In this document: piece after piece, positions 11,078-20,328 of the stretch
Numbering within the stretch: position 1 is the stretch's first letter
Layout of the letters: the number at the start of each line of letters is the position of its first letter
Program-made: the position numbers and the translations under genes
The notes under the pieces: model-generated
Told to the model about the DNA's origin: nothing
Databases searched by the model: none
Seen by the model: the letters and a program-made list of their open reading frames with translations, nothing else
Source: Agapetus fuscipes
Taxonomy: Eukaryota > Arthropoda > Insecta > Trichoptera > Glossosomatidae
Direction of reading: 5' to 3'
Length of the DNA stretch: 64,000 nucleotides
Assembly: GCA_951799405.1 (NCBI GenBank)
Contig: OX637344.1
Coordinates: 6,138,001-6,202,000 of the forward strand

Positions 11078-11333
11078 TTCCTTGACTTGTAGGTTGGTAT
11101 GAGGTTGACCACCCATACTGTAAAAAATGGTTCACTTTGCCAATGTCACCCCTATGTCAGGGAAGATCGGCAAAAGTTGTAGGGCTTATGTTCATTTGAG
11201 GTTTGGATTTTATTTGTAAGTACACAATCAGCATTTGTAAGCGCAAACTACACATGTTTGTTTGTGGGCATACATCTGAGAGCTTTACATGAATGTATCC
11301 TTGCAACTTCGATTATAGATTATTATAGATTAT
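11078..11333 (+). repeat. Family A repeat, full length
   Basis: TTCCTTGACTTGTAGGTTGG start, CCACCCATACTGTAAAAAAT, GGGAAGATCGGCAAAAGTTG, GATTATAGATTATTATAG tail. Closest in the window to the copies at 30849 and 36713 (all share CATTTGTAAGCGC and TACATCTGAGAG or close variants). Confidence 0.85.
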
Positions 11334-11342
11334 GACTATCGT

Positions 11343-11434
11343 GAACGTAGAAAAATAGGTTCCTAATTGCGACCCTTTGGGGACAACGCTCGCCGGCAAG
11401 AACTTACACAATATGTATCGCCTAGTTGCGTAGA
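11343..11434 (+). repeat. SINE B tail fragment
   Basis: AAATAGGTTCCTAATTGCGA, CCCTTTGGGGACAACGC and GGCAAGAACTTACACAATAT correspond to the 3' end of the full SINE B read 5' to 3'. Confidence 0.6.
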
Positions 11435-11699
11435 GTTTACTTGGATGCGTATCATGTTTAAGAAACACTGGTGAGGGCTCCGTATACCGCTCGACCCGTT
11501 TCATCAAATAACTCCATCAAAGGGAGAGGTTTGTTAGTGCGAGGCAAACATTTGTGCAGCGCCATGCACATACACACGCGCGCGTGTTTACATTCCAGAT
11601 GTACTGAACGGTTGAGTTGCTCATTTGACGGTGAGCTGTGCGGACAATATTGGTTCAAACGTCATCAAATATGTTGCACATGTTGAAAGAGATCATTTC

Positions 11700-11845
11700 T
11701 GGGTGACAAATGTCAAAAAACATGGACGCGCGTGAACAGCTGATCACGCAATTAAACTAGCTCCATACAAATTGTATCGAGGGGTTGTAAAAAATATTAT
11801 TTTTAATGAAATCTGGGTGAGAAGTTTCTAGTATCTATCGATCAT
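11700..11845. repeat. Family E repeat block
   Basis: GAACAGCTGATCACGC (11732-11747) and CTGGGTGAGAAGTTTCTAG (11813-11831). Matching pieces sit on the far side of the SINE at 12173-12267 and at 12562-12590, 23840-23915 and 44098-44135. Function unknown. Confidence 0.45.
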
Positions 11846-11870
11846 GCAGGTAGATAGAAAAAAAAAACAT

Positions 11871-12172
11871 GACCGGTCCGTAGTCCAGTGGCAACACTTC
11901 GGACTCGTAAATGGAAGGTTGTGGGTTTGAATCCCGGCGGAGTACAAAAAATATACCATTTATATTTTCAAATTTGCTCTTCGCTGGGTTGAAAAATTCA
12001 TAAACCTTTACCAAAGACCGGTCATCAAAAAGGTCCATCCAGCCTTACAGCAACTGGGTCTTGCTTGAGAATGGGCGCTTTCTACAGCGACGACCAAGCT
12101 CACAGAGGGCTCTTGAGGTGTGATACACACAAAAACAGCGCTCACCAAATAAATCAGCCTAATTTAATTTAA
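11871..12172 (+). repeat. SINE C copy (tRNA-derived, LINE-type tail), full length
   Basis: Head with A-box-like TAGTCCAGTGG (11882) and B-box-like GGGTTTGAATCCC (11923-11935); body CAAATTTGCTCTTCGCTGGG; tail GAGGGCTCTTGAGGTGTGAT, ACAAAAACAGCGCTCACC, AAATAAATCAGCCT. The tail is shared with the LINE ending at 32755. It separates two related family E blocks. Confidence 0.85.
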
Positions 12173-12267
12173 TGTCCGCGCGTTGACATATGAAGGAGTT
12201 GAAATTTGAAAAATGGAGTATTTCAAATAAAACCTGGGTGAGAAATCATAAAATATCTACTGGTCAT
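12173..12267. repeat. Family E repeat block, second copy
   Basis: GTCCGCGCGTTGACATATGA and CCTGGGTGAGAAATCATAAA parallel the block at 11722-11845. Confidence 0.4.
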
Positions 12268-12279
12268 ATAATATGTAGG

Positions 12280-12535
12280 CTTATAGTCTAAGTTGCAAAG
12301 ATATATTGAATTTAAGATTCTTATTAAATGCATTTCCATGAGCAGACACGTATAAGTTCGCGCTTACATGCCGCATGTAGACTCACAACACAAAAACCTA
12401 ATCTCAAATAAACATAAGCCCTGCAACTCTTACCAACTTTTCCATATACAGGGGTGATATTGGCAAAGTGAATCATTTTTTATAGTACGGGTGGGTAGCC
12501 TCATACCAATCTATAAGACAAGGAACAAAGCGATA
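12280..12535 (-). repeat. Family A repeat, full length
   Basis: Minus-strand copy: TAGTCTAAGTTGCAAAGATA end, ACATGCCGCATGT palindrome, GGGGTGATATTGGCAAAGTG, CTATAAGACAAGGAAC start. Confidence 0.8.
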
Positions 12536-13107
12536 GGTAGAAAGCGATAAAACGTGCCTGCGCGTGAACAACTGATCTCGCGGTCAAATGTTCTCCACAC
12601 ACTTTGTCTAAAAAATTCTAACCCTAACATCATAACCCATGGAAATATTGAACGGAAAAATGTATTTTTATTCGCGGTATTATTTTATTAATTTTCAACA
12701 CGTTGTTATTAATTAAATTCTTCTTCTTCTTTTAACAACTAGTCTCGTGACAATAACGCACGACCTTGCGTTAATGATTAACGGATTAATGAACATACAT
12801 TATCCGTTAACTATATGATGATAATTACGACTGTGTCATTATTTATGGCATTATCAGCCCCACCCTAAACGGCGGCCATCTTGCACTAACTGAAGCGTGT
12901 GTTTTAATGACATAAGTGTGAATAATTACATGTCATTAAAAAATAAATAACATCAAGGCTACGAAGAAAAATGCAGCTGGAATAAAGTTCCAAATTTATT
13001 TATTTTCCCGGTAGACAGACGTCACAGATCTTGGTGATACGAGACCTTAGAAACTTGTTAACATATATTAGTAAGCACTAAAGCTTTTGTTTTTTTTTAA
13101 TTTAAGG
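12536..13107. other. No gene seen
   Basis: A family E motif at 12562-12590 (GCGTGAACAACTGATCTCGC). The rest is AT-rich with no ORF. Confidence 0.4.
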
Positions 13108-13345
13108 CCAGGTTAGTATGAGACTGACGACCTATACTGTAAAGAATGGTTCACCTTACCAATAACACCCTTTGTTTCAGAAAAGGTTGGGAAGTGTTGC
13201 AGGGTTTGTGTTCATTTGAGATTAGGTTATATTTCGTAAGTACTCGTGCAGCGCGACATTACATGTGTCTGCTTGTGGACGTGAATGTTTTATGAATCTT
13301 GAATGTTAATATTATGTCTGTGCAACTTAGATTATAGATTATAGA
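13108..13345 (+). repeat. Family A repeat, slightly 5' truncated
   Basis: CAGGTTAGTATGAGACTGAC, GGTTCACCTTACCAATAACA, GAACTTACAC-type region decayed, ACTTAGATTATAGATTATAG end. Confidence 0.75.
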
Positions 13346-13554
13346 CTTGTATATTTTCCAGTGACATGGATAAGATAATGTATTTAATTATTGTAATAAG
13401 TATCTAATACCACGTGAGTAATCTTAACAAATACATCGTGATATCTGATACTTTTATAATAATTACATTAGTCAAGTTGGTCTTACGACAACTTTATTTT
13501 GTTTCATTGCTAGATACAAATCGCATTGCCCGACACACGTGTTTGTAGTTTAGA

Positions 13555-13770
13555 ACAATAATGTGCTTAGAGGAGATGGTTTGGGCATTTAGAAAGAATG
13601 GATGATGAACGACAAAGAGTTTCTGCAGACGAAACTTAAAAGGCAAGCGGGGAAGGGGAAGAATAATCTAAGTGAAGTATGCCAGGATAAGAATAAGTGA
13701 AGGAGACTCTGCAGAGGTTCTGGCCACCCCTAGAAGAACAGCGACAGCATTACAGTTATTTTTACAGTGC
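13555..13770 (+). mobile_element. Decayed LINE C-terminal fragment
   Basis: One frame reads RWFGHLERMDDERQ at about 13578-13620, the conserved RW.GH..RM segment near the C-terminus of RTE-type reverse transcriptases. It is followed by a CCACCCCTAGAAGAACAGCG block like the 3' end at 33.9 kb. Multiple stops and frame shifts. Confidence 0.55.
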
Positions 13771-13934
13771 ATGCAGTTCCTTGCATAATATTTTCAAAAT
13801 TTAAATTCTTAAAAGTTATCTGTATATTTCAAATAACTGGTCACATATTGCATCCACCGCGTGACTGCGCTTCAATAAAAGTTATTATTATTTGATTATA
13901 GATTATAATTATTGAAACTCAAGTAACACTAAGG

Positions 13935-13939
13935 ATAAC
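13935..13939. other. Target-site duplication ATAAC (left)
   Basis: ATAAC immediately precedes the 5' LTR and recurs at 17759-17763 directly after the 3' LTR. A 5 bp duplication is typical of LTR element integrase. Confidence 0.9.
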
Positions 13940-14104
13940 TGTAGTGTTGGCAAGACTGACTATTTGGAATATTATTCAGATTTGAATAATTGATGTTCCA
14001 CTGTCAATAAACAAGAGACCGAACAGTTGAACATCGACCTTCTTGTTGTGAAGTGACATATCGATAATGGAAAAGAAAGAAATGGAAAAAGACTTTAAAC
14101 CACA
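13940..14104 (+). repeat. 5' LTR (165 bp)
   Basis: Begins TGTAGTGTTGG and ends TTTAAACCACA. Contains AATAAA (about 14006), a candidate polyadenylation signal, and the gag start codon at 14067. Identical to 17594-17758. Confidence 0.93.
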
Positions 14105-14819
14105 AGCTATTTCGTCTACAAGACTCGCGGACGTGATGGAGCCATTTGTCGGCGGGGAGTTTGACCCGTGGCTTAGACGTTTGCGATTGATGATGAAGTT
14201 GTACGGGGAGACAAATCTTTCTCGTTGCTTGGCATCTTTCTTGAGAGGTGCGGCGTTTGATCGGTTTGCTGACTTGCCAGAAGAGACACAGGATGACAGG
14301 GAGAAGGCGGCTGAAGCACTCAGCTGTGTGTTTGGTGTCGGACGCTTCTCAGCTTGGAGTCGTTTCTTGCAAAGGCGCTGGCAGCCAGGAGAGGAAGTCG
14401 ACGTCTTCATGTCGGATTTACGGATGCTGGCTTCGCAAGCCGGAGTTAAACTGAGTGATAACATCCTCGCGCTCTCGTTGGTCGTTGGGATGCCCGAGTC
14501 CGTGTCCAGGGAGCTCCGCCTTCAATTGGAATCCGGGGATGGATTGCCACCGCTGCCAACTATTGTCGCTAAAGCGCGATTACTCATCTGCGAGTATCGC
14601 AGCCCATTTTTTTCATCGGTGGCTGTAGAAAGAAAAAAGCCCTTGAAGTGCTACAGGTGCGGAGGTCCGCACATGATAAAAGACTGTTTGAAGCGTGGGA
14701 CGGACACTACCGTCACCTGCTGGGCCTGTCAGGAGTCTGGCCACGTGTTAAAGAATTGCCCAAAGAAGGGAAACGGGCGGAAGGAGGCTTGTGCGCCGGC
14801 AGCCTCCATGAAAAATTAA
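14067..14819 (+). CDS. gag: Gag polyprotein of the LTR retrotransposon
   Basis: This is a 250-residue structural protein that would package element RNA in cytoplasmic particles. It starts at the ATG at 14067, inside the 5' LTR, so the first 12 codons are LTR-encoded; this is the only ATG that keeps the whole open frame. Residues ~20-190 look like a retrotransposon capsid region (FDPWLRRLRLMMKLYG, FLRGAAFDRFADLP). Two zinc knuckles follow: residues 195-207 (CYRCGGPHMIKDC, spacing C2C3H4C, one short of canonical) and 218-231 (CWACQESGHVLKNC, canonical C2C4H4C). The stop at 14817-14819 directly follows ATGAAAAAT, and the pol frame continues in -1, so a -1 ribosomal frameshift near 14808-14816 is the likely route to Gag-Pol. 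GAAAAAT is not a perfect slippery heptamer. The gag frame itself is intact. Confidence 0.9.
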   Translation: MEKKEMEKDFKPQAISSTRLADVMEPFVGGEFDPWLRRLRLMMKLYGETNLSRCLASFLRGAAFDRFADLPEETQDDREKAAEALSCVFGVGRFSAWSRFLQRRWQPGEEVDVFMSDLRMLASQAGVKLSDNILALSLVVGMPESVSRELRLQLESGDGLPPLPTIVAKARLLICEYRSPFFSSVAVERKKPLKCYRCGGPHMIKDCLKRGTDTTVTCWACQESGHVLKNCPKKGNGRKEACAPAASMKN

Positions 14820-17571
14820 CGGCGCTTCCTGTGGTGGAGGCGCGGCTACAGGGTAGGCGCGTCAGAGCCCTAGTGGACACGGGCTGTTCGAGGTCCATTG
14901 TCAGGGCGGATTTGTGGGCAGGAGAAAAGTCGGCGAGGCCCTGCGAGAGCGTCGTAGCAGTCGACGGCTCTCGAATTTCTTGTGCAGGACGGGCGGTCGT
15001 TGAGCTGGAGGCGCTCGGGATGACCGTGAGCTTGGATTGTTTACTCCTGGAAAAGGTGTTTTCAGGGGCTGACATAGTGTTGGGTATGGATTTTATTAGT
15101 GTGGCGGGGGGTGTTTGTGTGTCGAGTGGAAAAAATTTTCTCGCCAAAAATGAGTGTGGTGCAACGGTAGAAGGGACAAAGAACCATCACATAGAAGATA
15201 GAGACTTTGATGCCGTGTTCGATAGAACACATGGACGCTGGAAAGTTGCATGGAGGTGGAAGGTGGGGCCGCCAGAGCTAACCAACAGAGTCGCCGCGTA
15301 TAAAAATAATTTTGATAAACCAAGTAAGGAAGCCTACGAGGACGAGGTCCAGCGATGGATTGAGGAGGGCTGGTTGAAGCCGACTTCAAATCAGGCGCAA
15401 GCAGGATTGCTGCCTCTGATGGCGATCGTCCAGGCAAATAAACATAAAGTTCGCCCTGTGTTGGACTATCGCGAACTTAATAAACATGTAGAAAGTCGGC
15501 CAGGTGTTGATGCAGCTGCATGCGATCAATCGTTGCGAGAGTGGCGGCGGATGGCAGAGCCCCTCGTGTTGGTGGACTTGAAGTCTGCTTACCTTCAGAT
15601 CGAGGTGGACGAAACTTTATGGCCGTACCAGACGGTGAAGTTCCGAAATCAGACTTATCACTTGACTCGTCTCGGGTTCGGGCTTAATTGTGCGCCGAGA
15701 ATAATGAGTCGGATCCTTGACTATGTTCTTAGTTTGGACGAGGCAGTTGCTCGGGGTACTGCTAGTTATATTGACGATATTTTGGTGAGTGAATGTGTAG
15801 TCAGTGCGCAGAGGGTGACTGAACATTTGAGGAGGTATGGCTTGGAGGCTAAGGTTCCGCAGGCGCTGGATGGCGGACGTGCCCTTGGGTTGGCAATCGC
15901 GCGGAGAAGCGATGGCCAACTGGGATATCGACGAGGGAATGAGCTCCCTTCACTTGGGGATAAGGCTCTTTCGAAGCGAGAGTTATTTTCCATTTGTGGT
16001 CAGCTTGTGGGCCATTATCCGGTGTGTAGTTGGCTGCGAGTAGCGTGCAGCTATGCTAAGCGTGTCGGTGAAGGCGAAGGTTGGGAGGATCCTGTTGGCG
16101 CAAAAGCAAACGCTTTCATTCGTAACATTGTGGCAAGAGTGCAGTTAGAGGATCCAGTGCGTGGTATTTGGAATGTGCCATTAACTACCTGTGGCAGAGT
16201 TTGGACAGATGCGAGCTCTCTGGCGTTGGGAGCTGTCGTCGAGATTGAAGGCGTTGTAGTAGAGGATGCAGCATGGCTTAGAAAAGGTGCCGATCTAGCC
16301 CACATCAATATCGCCGAGTTGGACGCTGCCATTAAAGGTGTTAACCTTGCTCTCAAGTGGGGTTTAACTAAACTTGAGCTTATGATTGACTCCAAGACGG
16401 CCGAGCGGTGGTTAAGGTCAGTCCTTGTTGGAGATTGTCGAGCCAAGGTGTCAGGAACCAGTGAGATGCTGGTCAAAAGAAGACTTGGCCTTTTCAGTGA
16501 CCTCACTCGGGAATGTGCACTGGAGATCACCGTTACTTTTGTGCCGTCGGAGAAGAATAAGGCTGACGTGCTGACTAGGGTGTGTCAACGGTGGCTGGCA
16601 AAGGAGTCACTGGCATGTGTGGCCAATGTGGAGAGTCTTCACGCTATGCATCATTTTGGAGTTGATCGCAGTCTTCAGTTGGCCAAGATGGTCGATTCCT
16701 CAGTGACAAGGGCTGCGGTTGAAGACTGCGTGAGAGCGTGTGAGCGATGTGCGTCTATCGATCCAGCACCTACAACGCACGAAGAAGGAGTATTGTCTGT
16801 TGAGAAGACTTGGAGTAGACTGTCAGTGGATGTGACGCATTATGGCAAAAGCCGATTCTTGACTATTGTTGATTGTGGTCCAGGACGATTCGCTGTGTGG
16901 CGGGAGATTAAAACGGAGAGCGGATGTGAAATTTCTGGCAACCTTGACGAAGTGTTCCGAGAACGTGGTCCACCTGACGAGCTATTGATGGACAATGGCA
17001 CCGCATTCCGCTCGCAACAGGTTACGGCATTGTGTGAGCGTTGGGGAGTAGCGCAGCGGTTTCGAGCGGCCTATCGCCCATCTGGAAATGGATTGTCGAG
17101 CGTAACCACCGAACAGTAAAGCGAGTGGCAGCCAGAAGTGGTATATCCCCACTGATGGCAGCTTTCTGGTATAATTTGGCTAGTGAGGGGACACGGGGCC
17201 GAGACGCGCCGTCGTCAAGTGTCTACTCATACAAATGGCGGCATCCAGCGTCCTTACCAGTGGTGAAGGAAACGGAAGAGTCGTGTCGTTATCGGGTGGG
17301 AGATCGGGTGCTGGTGAAGCCTCCAGGAGCGCGCTGCACCACAACCTGGGATAGAGGTCATGTTGATGCCATTGTTTCAGATAATACTGTACAAGTGGAT
17401 GGTATGCCAAGACATGTGCTGGATCTGAGGATGGCGCCGGGAGATGAGCTGATTGTTGATCAGCCATCATCAGAAAACCTACAGCTTTTGTCAGAGTTGC
17501 CCTCATTAGAGCTGGATCCAAGACCTCAGAGAGCAAGAGTGAAGCCGCGTTGGCTCCACGACTATGTTTAA
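14808..17571 (+). pseudogene. pol: Pol polyprotein (PR-RT-RH-IN), one frame break
   Basis: Pol is read in the -1 frame relative to gag. The frame is open upstream to about 14648, overlapping the gag end. Domains in order: aspartic protease with ALVDTGCS (DTG at 14876-14884); reverse transcriptase with VLDYRELN, LVDLKSAYLQIE and YIDD at 15767-15778; RNase H starting VWTDASS (D at 16208); integrase with a zinc-binding HH...C..C region (about 16648-16752) and catalytic Asp codons at 16829 and 16991. The frame closes at 17119, but the integrase continues in the next frame from about 17088 to 17571, carrying the third catalytic residue (Glu, 17098-17100) and a C-terminal region with CRYRVGDRVLVKPP and DGMPRHVLDLR. 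The switch fits loss of one base between 17087 and 17095. All other catalytic motifs look intact. It may be a recent mutation or an assembly error. Confidence 0.9.
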
Positions 17572-17593
17572 TGATGGTAACATCATGGGGGCG

Positions 17594-17758
17594 TGTAGTG
17601 TTGGCAAGACTGACTATTTGGAATATTATTCAGATTTGAATAATTGATGTTCCACTGTCAATAAACAAGAGACCGAACAGTTGAACATCGACCTTCTTGT
17701 TGTGAAGTGACATATCGATAATGGAAAAGAAAGAAATGGAAAAAGACTTTAAACCACA
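17594..17758 (+). repeat. 3' LTR (165 bp)
   Basis: TGTAGTGTTGG to TTTAAACCACA, no difference seen from the 5' LTR. Preceded by ATGGGGGCG as a weak polypurine tract and followed by ATAAC. Confidence 0.93.
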
Positions 17759-17763
17759 ATAAC
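17759..17763. other. Target-site duplication ATAAC (right)
   Basis: Matches 13935-13939. Confidence 0.9.
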
Positions 17764-17794
17764 ATACAAAACAACTAGTCGTAGCTTTGCTGTA

Positions 17795-17895
17795 CGGTTA
17801 GCATTGCAAGTTCCCTTAGCAATGTCTATGAATACCAACGTAAGTGCATCCAAGTCCTCAATAATGTTTGTAACTTCAAGTATAATGTAACAATG
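17795..17895. repeat. Family H repeat
   Basis: GCAAGTTCCCTTAGCAATG and ATGAATACCAACGTAAGTGC recur at 18680-18710 (TAAGTTCCCTTAGCAATG, TTATGAATACGAGTGTAAAT) and partly at 18800-18850. A similar GTGCATGCAGTTCC lies at 13768-13781, on the other side of the LTR element. Confidence 0.45.
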
Positions 17896-18379
17896 ACTCT
17901 GACAAAAAAGAGGATTTTGAATCTTGCAGGATTTGAATTTTCATTTTTGAATCTCATTTCTAATTTCTTTAATCATTCTCAATTCCTATTTTGTTTTTTT
18001 TGCTTATTAATCATCATTGACGTGTTTGGTGTGCGCATTGTTTTTCTACTCCCTTCCCTTTCTCCTGACCTTTCTTTCCTTATCCCATCATGAGGACGAG
18101 ATTTATTTTTTATTTATTTTTTATTTTTATTTTTATTCTGTTTTGATTTGTGTATTTCTTTTTTTTTTGGTTTTGGATGCTGCTTCTTTTTGTTTTTCTT
18201 TACTTTTTATTGATTTACCTGGCATGATTTGTAATTTAAAATATTAATTTGTAGAATACAGTAATAGGCGACATGAATTGTAAAAAATATCTTATATATA
18301 TACAAAATTATATTCAATGCTGTTGTATTCTTGTTTAAACAATAAAAAAAAAAAAAAAAAAAAACAATACCTATATATA
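17896..18379. other. No gene; T-rich and A-rich runs
   Basis: Long pyrimidine-rich tract (18090-18200) and a poly(A) run at 18342-18364, possibly a retroposon tail. Open stretches here are low-complexity F/L-rich artefacts. Confidence 0.45.
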
Positions 18380-18612
18380 TATAAATATTTAAAAATATAA
18401 ATGGTAAAACATTGTTTTAATTCACTTTATTTTATTTGTTTATGCTCGAATATTTTCGCCTAATGAGGCATCTTCAAGAGCAGAATGGTTATCATTAGGC
18501 GAAAATATTCGAGCATAAACAAATAAAATAAAGTGAATTAAAACAATGTTTTACCATTTATATTTTTAAATATTTATAAAAATGGACTTTCACTGTGTTA
18601 ACAGATCAACAC
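18380..18612. repeat. Hairpin (foldback) repeat with hammerhead-like loop
   Basis: 87 bp arms 18380-18466 and 18492-18578 are near-perfect reverse complements with a 25 bp loop. The right side continues with ATGGACTTTCACTGTG and TTAACAGATCAACAC. The minus strand across 18444-18478 reads CTTGAAGATGCC, CATT, then AGGCGAAAATATTCG: a short GCC/GGC stem followed by GAAA, like a hammerhead stem II and core. The same family occurs at 62472-62700, and single arms flank the LINE at 42-43.8 kb. Confidence 0.75.
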
Positions 18613-18679
18613 TAAAAAATACCTATATGTATATGTTTTTGAAGACAACAAATTGTAGCTTAAATTCACGCTTAGAATT

Positions 18680-18870
18680 GTAAGTTCCCTTAGCAATGTT
18701 TATGAATACGAGTGTAAATGCATGTAGTTCCTCACATAATGTCTGTGGCTTTAAGTCTCGTGTTACAGCGGGTATGACTTACGTAACAACTAATCGTTGG
18801 GTTAGCATTGTTTATGAATACAAAAAGTGCATGTAGTTCCTCACTCAGTGATTGTAATTGCAATGCTCAT
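18680..18870. repeat. Family H repeat, two adjacent copies
   Basis: TGCATGTAGTTCCTCAC occurs at about 18719-18735 and 18828-18844, each preceded by a TTTATGAATAC block. A loose tandem duplication about 110 bp long. Confidence 0.45.
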
Positions 18871-19111
18871 GTTTTATTCAACAGTTTAAGGAGGAAACAA
18901 CAAACCACTCCTGTTAACCCGTGCGTGCCCAGGAATATCAACTCAGATTTGACATTACACGTTTGTTATGGGATTCCAGTCAATAAATGTACTTAAGTTT
19001 TCTTAGAATCCTTAAAACATAACGCGTTATTCAGAGTTAGTATGCAGATAAAACGTCACTTTTTTGTACATTAACTCGGAATTTAAATGAGAGAATTTCG
19101 GTTAAAAACTC

Positions 19112-19290
19112 ATTTGGTAGAATGCTTGCGTTCCATGCCAGAGGGGCTAGGGTTCGATCCCCACCAAAGGAGTAAGAATCGATCTCCCGTTTTGGTGTTT
19201 ATTTCAAACCCAAAGTTAAAATGCTGGCAAGGTTTATTCATACTTCACAAATGAGAATCAGCCCACTCGGGAGCTTGGAAACTACTTTGT
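19112..19290 (+). repeat. SINE B copy, head and middle
   Basis: TTGGTAGAATGCTTGCGTTC (A-box side), GGGTTCGATCCCCACC (B box, about 19150), CGTTTTGGTGTTTATTTC, GCAAGGTTTATTCA, CCACTCGGGAGCTTGG. The 3' tail is missing. Confidence 0.75.
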
Positions 19291-19371
19291 TCTGTTATGT
19301 GTAATCTTTGCGATAATAGTGAAAATAAAAAAGGTTTCAAATGAAAAAAAAAGGTTTTCTGTGAAGTAATT

Positions 19372-19510
19372 GTTATTGTAACTCTTAGCTATTCTGCTAG
19401 GAGTGACCAGAGCGTCTGCAAATTTGCCTCAATTTTTTCTATCCTTGCATACCTATCAATTCATTCATATTCCTACCCTTTTTCATACATTTCCTTCTTT
19501 CGTTAAAAAT
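19372..19510 (-). mobile_element. LINE 3' fragment (RTE-like tail)
   Basis: GTAACTCTTAGCTATTCTGC, TAGGAGTGACCAGAGCG, TTCCTTCTTTCGTTA; same block as 8322-8470 and the complement of 33840-33935. Confidence 0.6.
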
Positions 19511-20085
19511 AATTATGATCCAAAATTAATACTTCGACGTACAAAATGGTAAAAAAAAATTTTTTAATCGTTAAACATATGTTTAGTTTGCATTTCTACA
19601 TACGACGTTAATTATTATTTGGGTTACATTTGAATACACGATACAATTACCTCAATATTCAGTTGCAGTGTCGAAATGGTTGACAGGCTTTTGTCTTCCG
19701 ATGCCAGTGGGCGAGTAAACACCAACGCACTAAGCCCATTCATCACACCGCTATTATCCACAACAACCAACCAGCTGAGTGTTCGCTAATGAATCCAACA
19801 AATGCTTATACCGTTGGTGTACACCAACCTTCTTAGCATCCCTTAATACTAGTGGATTAGAAAAAAAATGTTTTTAATCCATTTGTTAAAGCCACATGCC
19901 CTACAATTTTATCTTTCAAACTAAGTATAATATTCATCGATTAGAAAAAGCAGACATGTTTAAAAATCTTAATTTAAGAGATAAAAATATAACATAAAGG
20001 TTATAATGAAAACAAGTTATTCACTATAGTATGTATATTACACTTTGAGTTGATTCTTTTAATTAAATGATTATTCTAAATTTAA
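19511..20085. other. No recognisable feature
   Basis: AT-rich; nothing recognised. Confidence 0.4.
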
Positions 20086-20328
20086 TTCCTTGACTAATTG
20101 GTTGGTTTGAGGCTGACTACCCATAGGTACTGTAAAAAATGTTCAATGTCACCCCTGTTTCAGAAAAGGTCGTCAAGAGTTGCAGGGCTTATGTTCATTT
20201 GCGATTGAGTTGTTATATTGTAAGTCCACATGCGGTAAATCTAAGCGTGAACGTGTCTGCTTATATCAATGCATGTAGTACGAATTTTAACCGTAAAATA
20301 TATTTGTAACTTAGATTCTAAATCTAAT
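20086..20328 (+). repeat. Family A repeat, full length
   Basis: TTCCTTGACTAATTGGTTGG, CACCCCTGTTTCAGAAAAGG, ATGTTCATTTGCGATTGAG, AACTTAGATTCTAAATCTAA tail. Confidence 0.8.

Larger units (their letters stand above)
13940..17758 (+). mobile_element. Complete compact LTR retrotransposon (3819 bp), Ty3/gypsy-like
   Basis: The element has 165 bp direct LTRs with TG...CA ends, a 5 bp ATAAC duplication, a gag ORF with two zinc knuckles and a pol ordered protease, reverse transcriptase, RNase H, integrase, the order of Ty3/gypsy (and BEL/Pao) elements. The two LTRs look identical base for base, pointing to recent insertion. The internal region is clearly GC-richer than the surroundings. Unusual points: gag starts inside the 5' LTR, no TGG-type primer-binding site follows the LTR, and the polypurine tract is only a short ATGGGGGCG. 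One 1-base frame break in integrase makes this copy non-autonomous unless it is a sequencing error. Lineage within Ty3/gypsy not determined. Confidence 0.93.

Noticed and set aside
14713..16530. Several minus-strand open frames within the retrotransposon (up to 159 codons)
   Set aside because: Antisense shadows of GC-rich pol; no domain resemblance.
17893..18247. F/L-rich open frames resembling membrane segments
   Set aside because: Produced by long T-rich tracts; compositional artefact.
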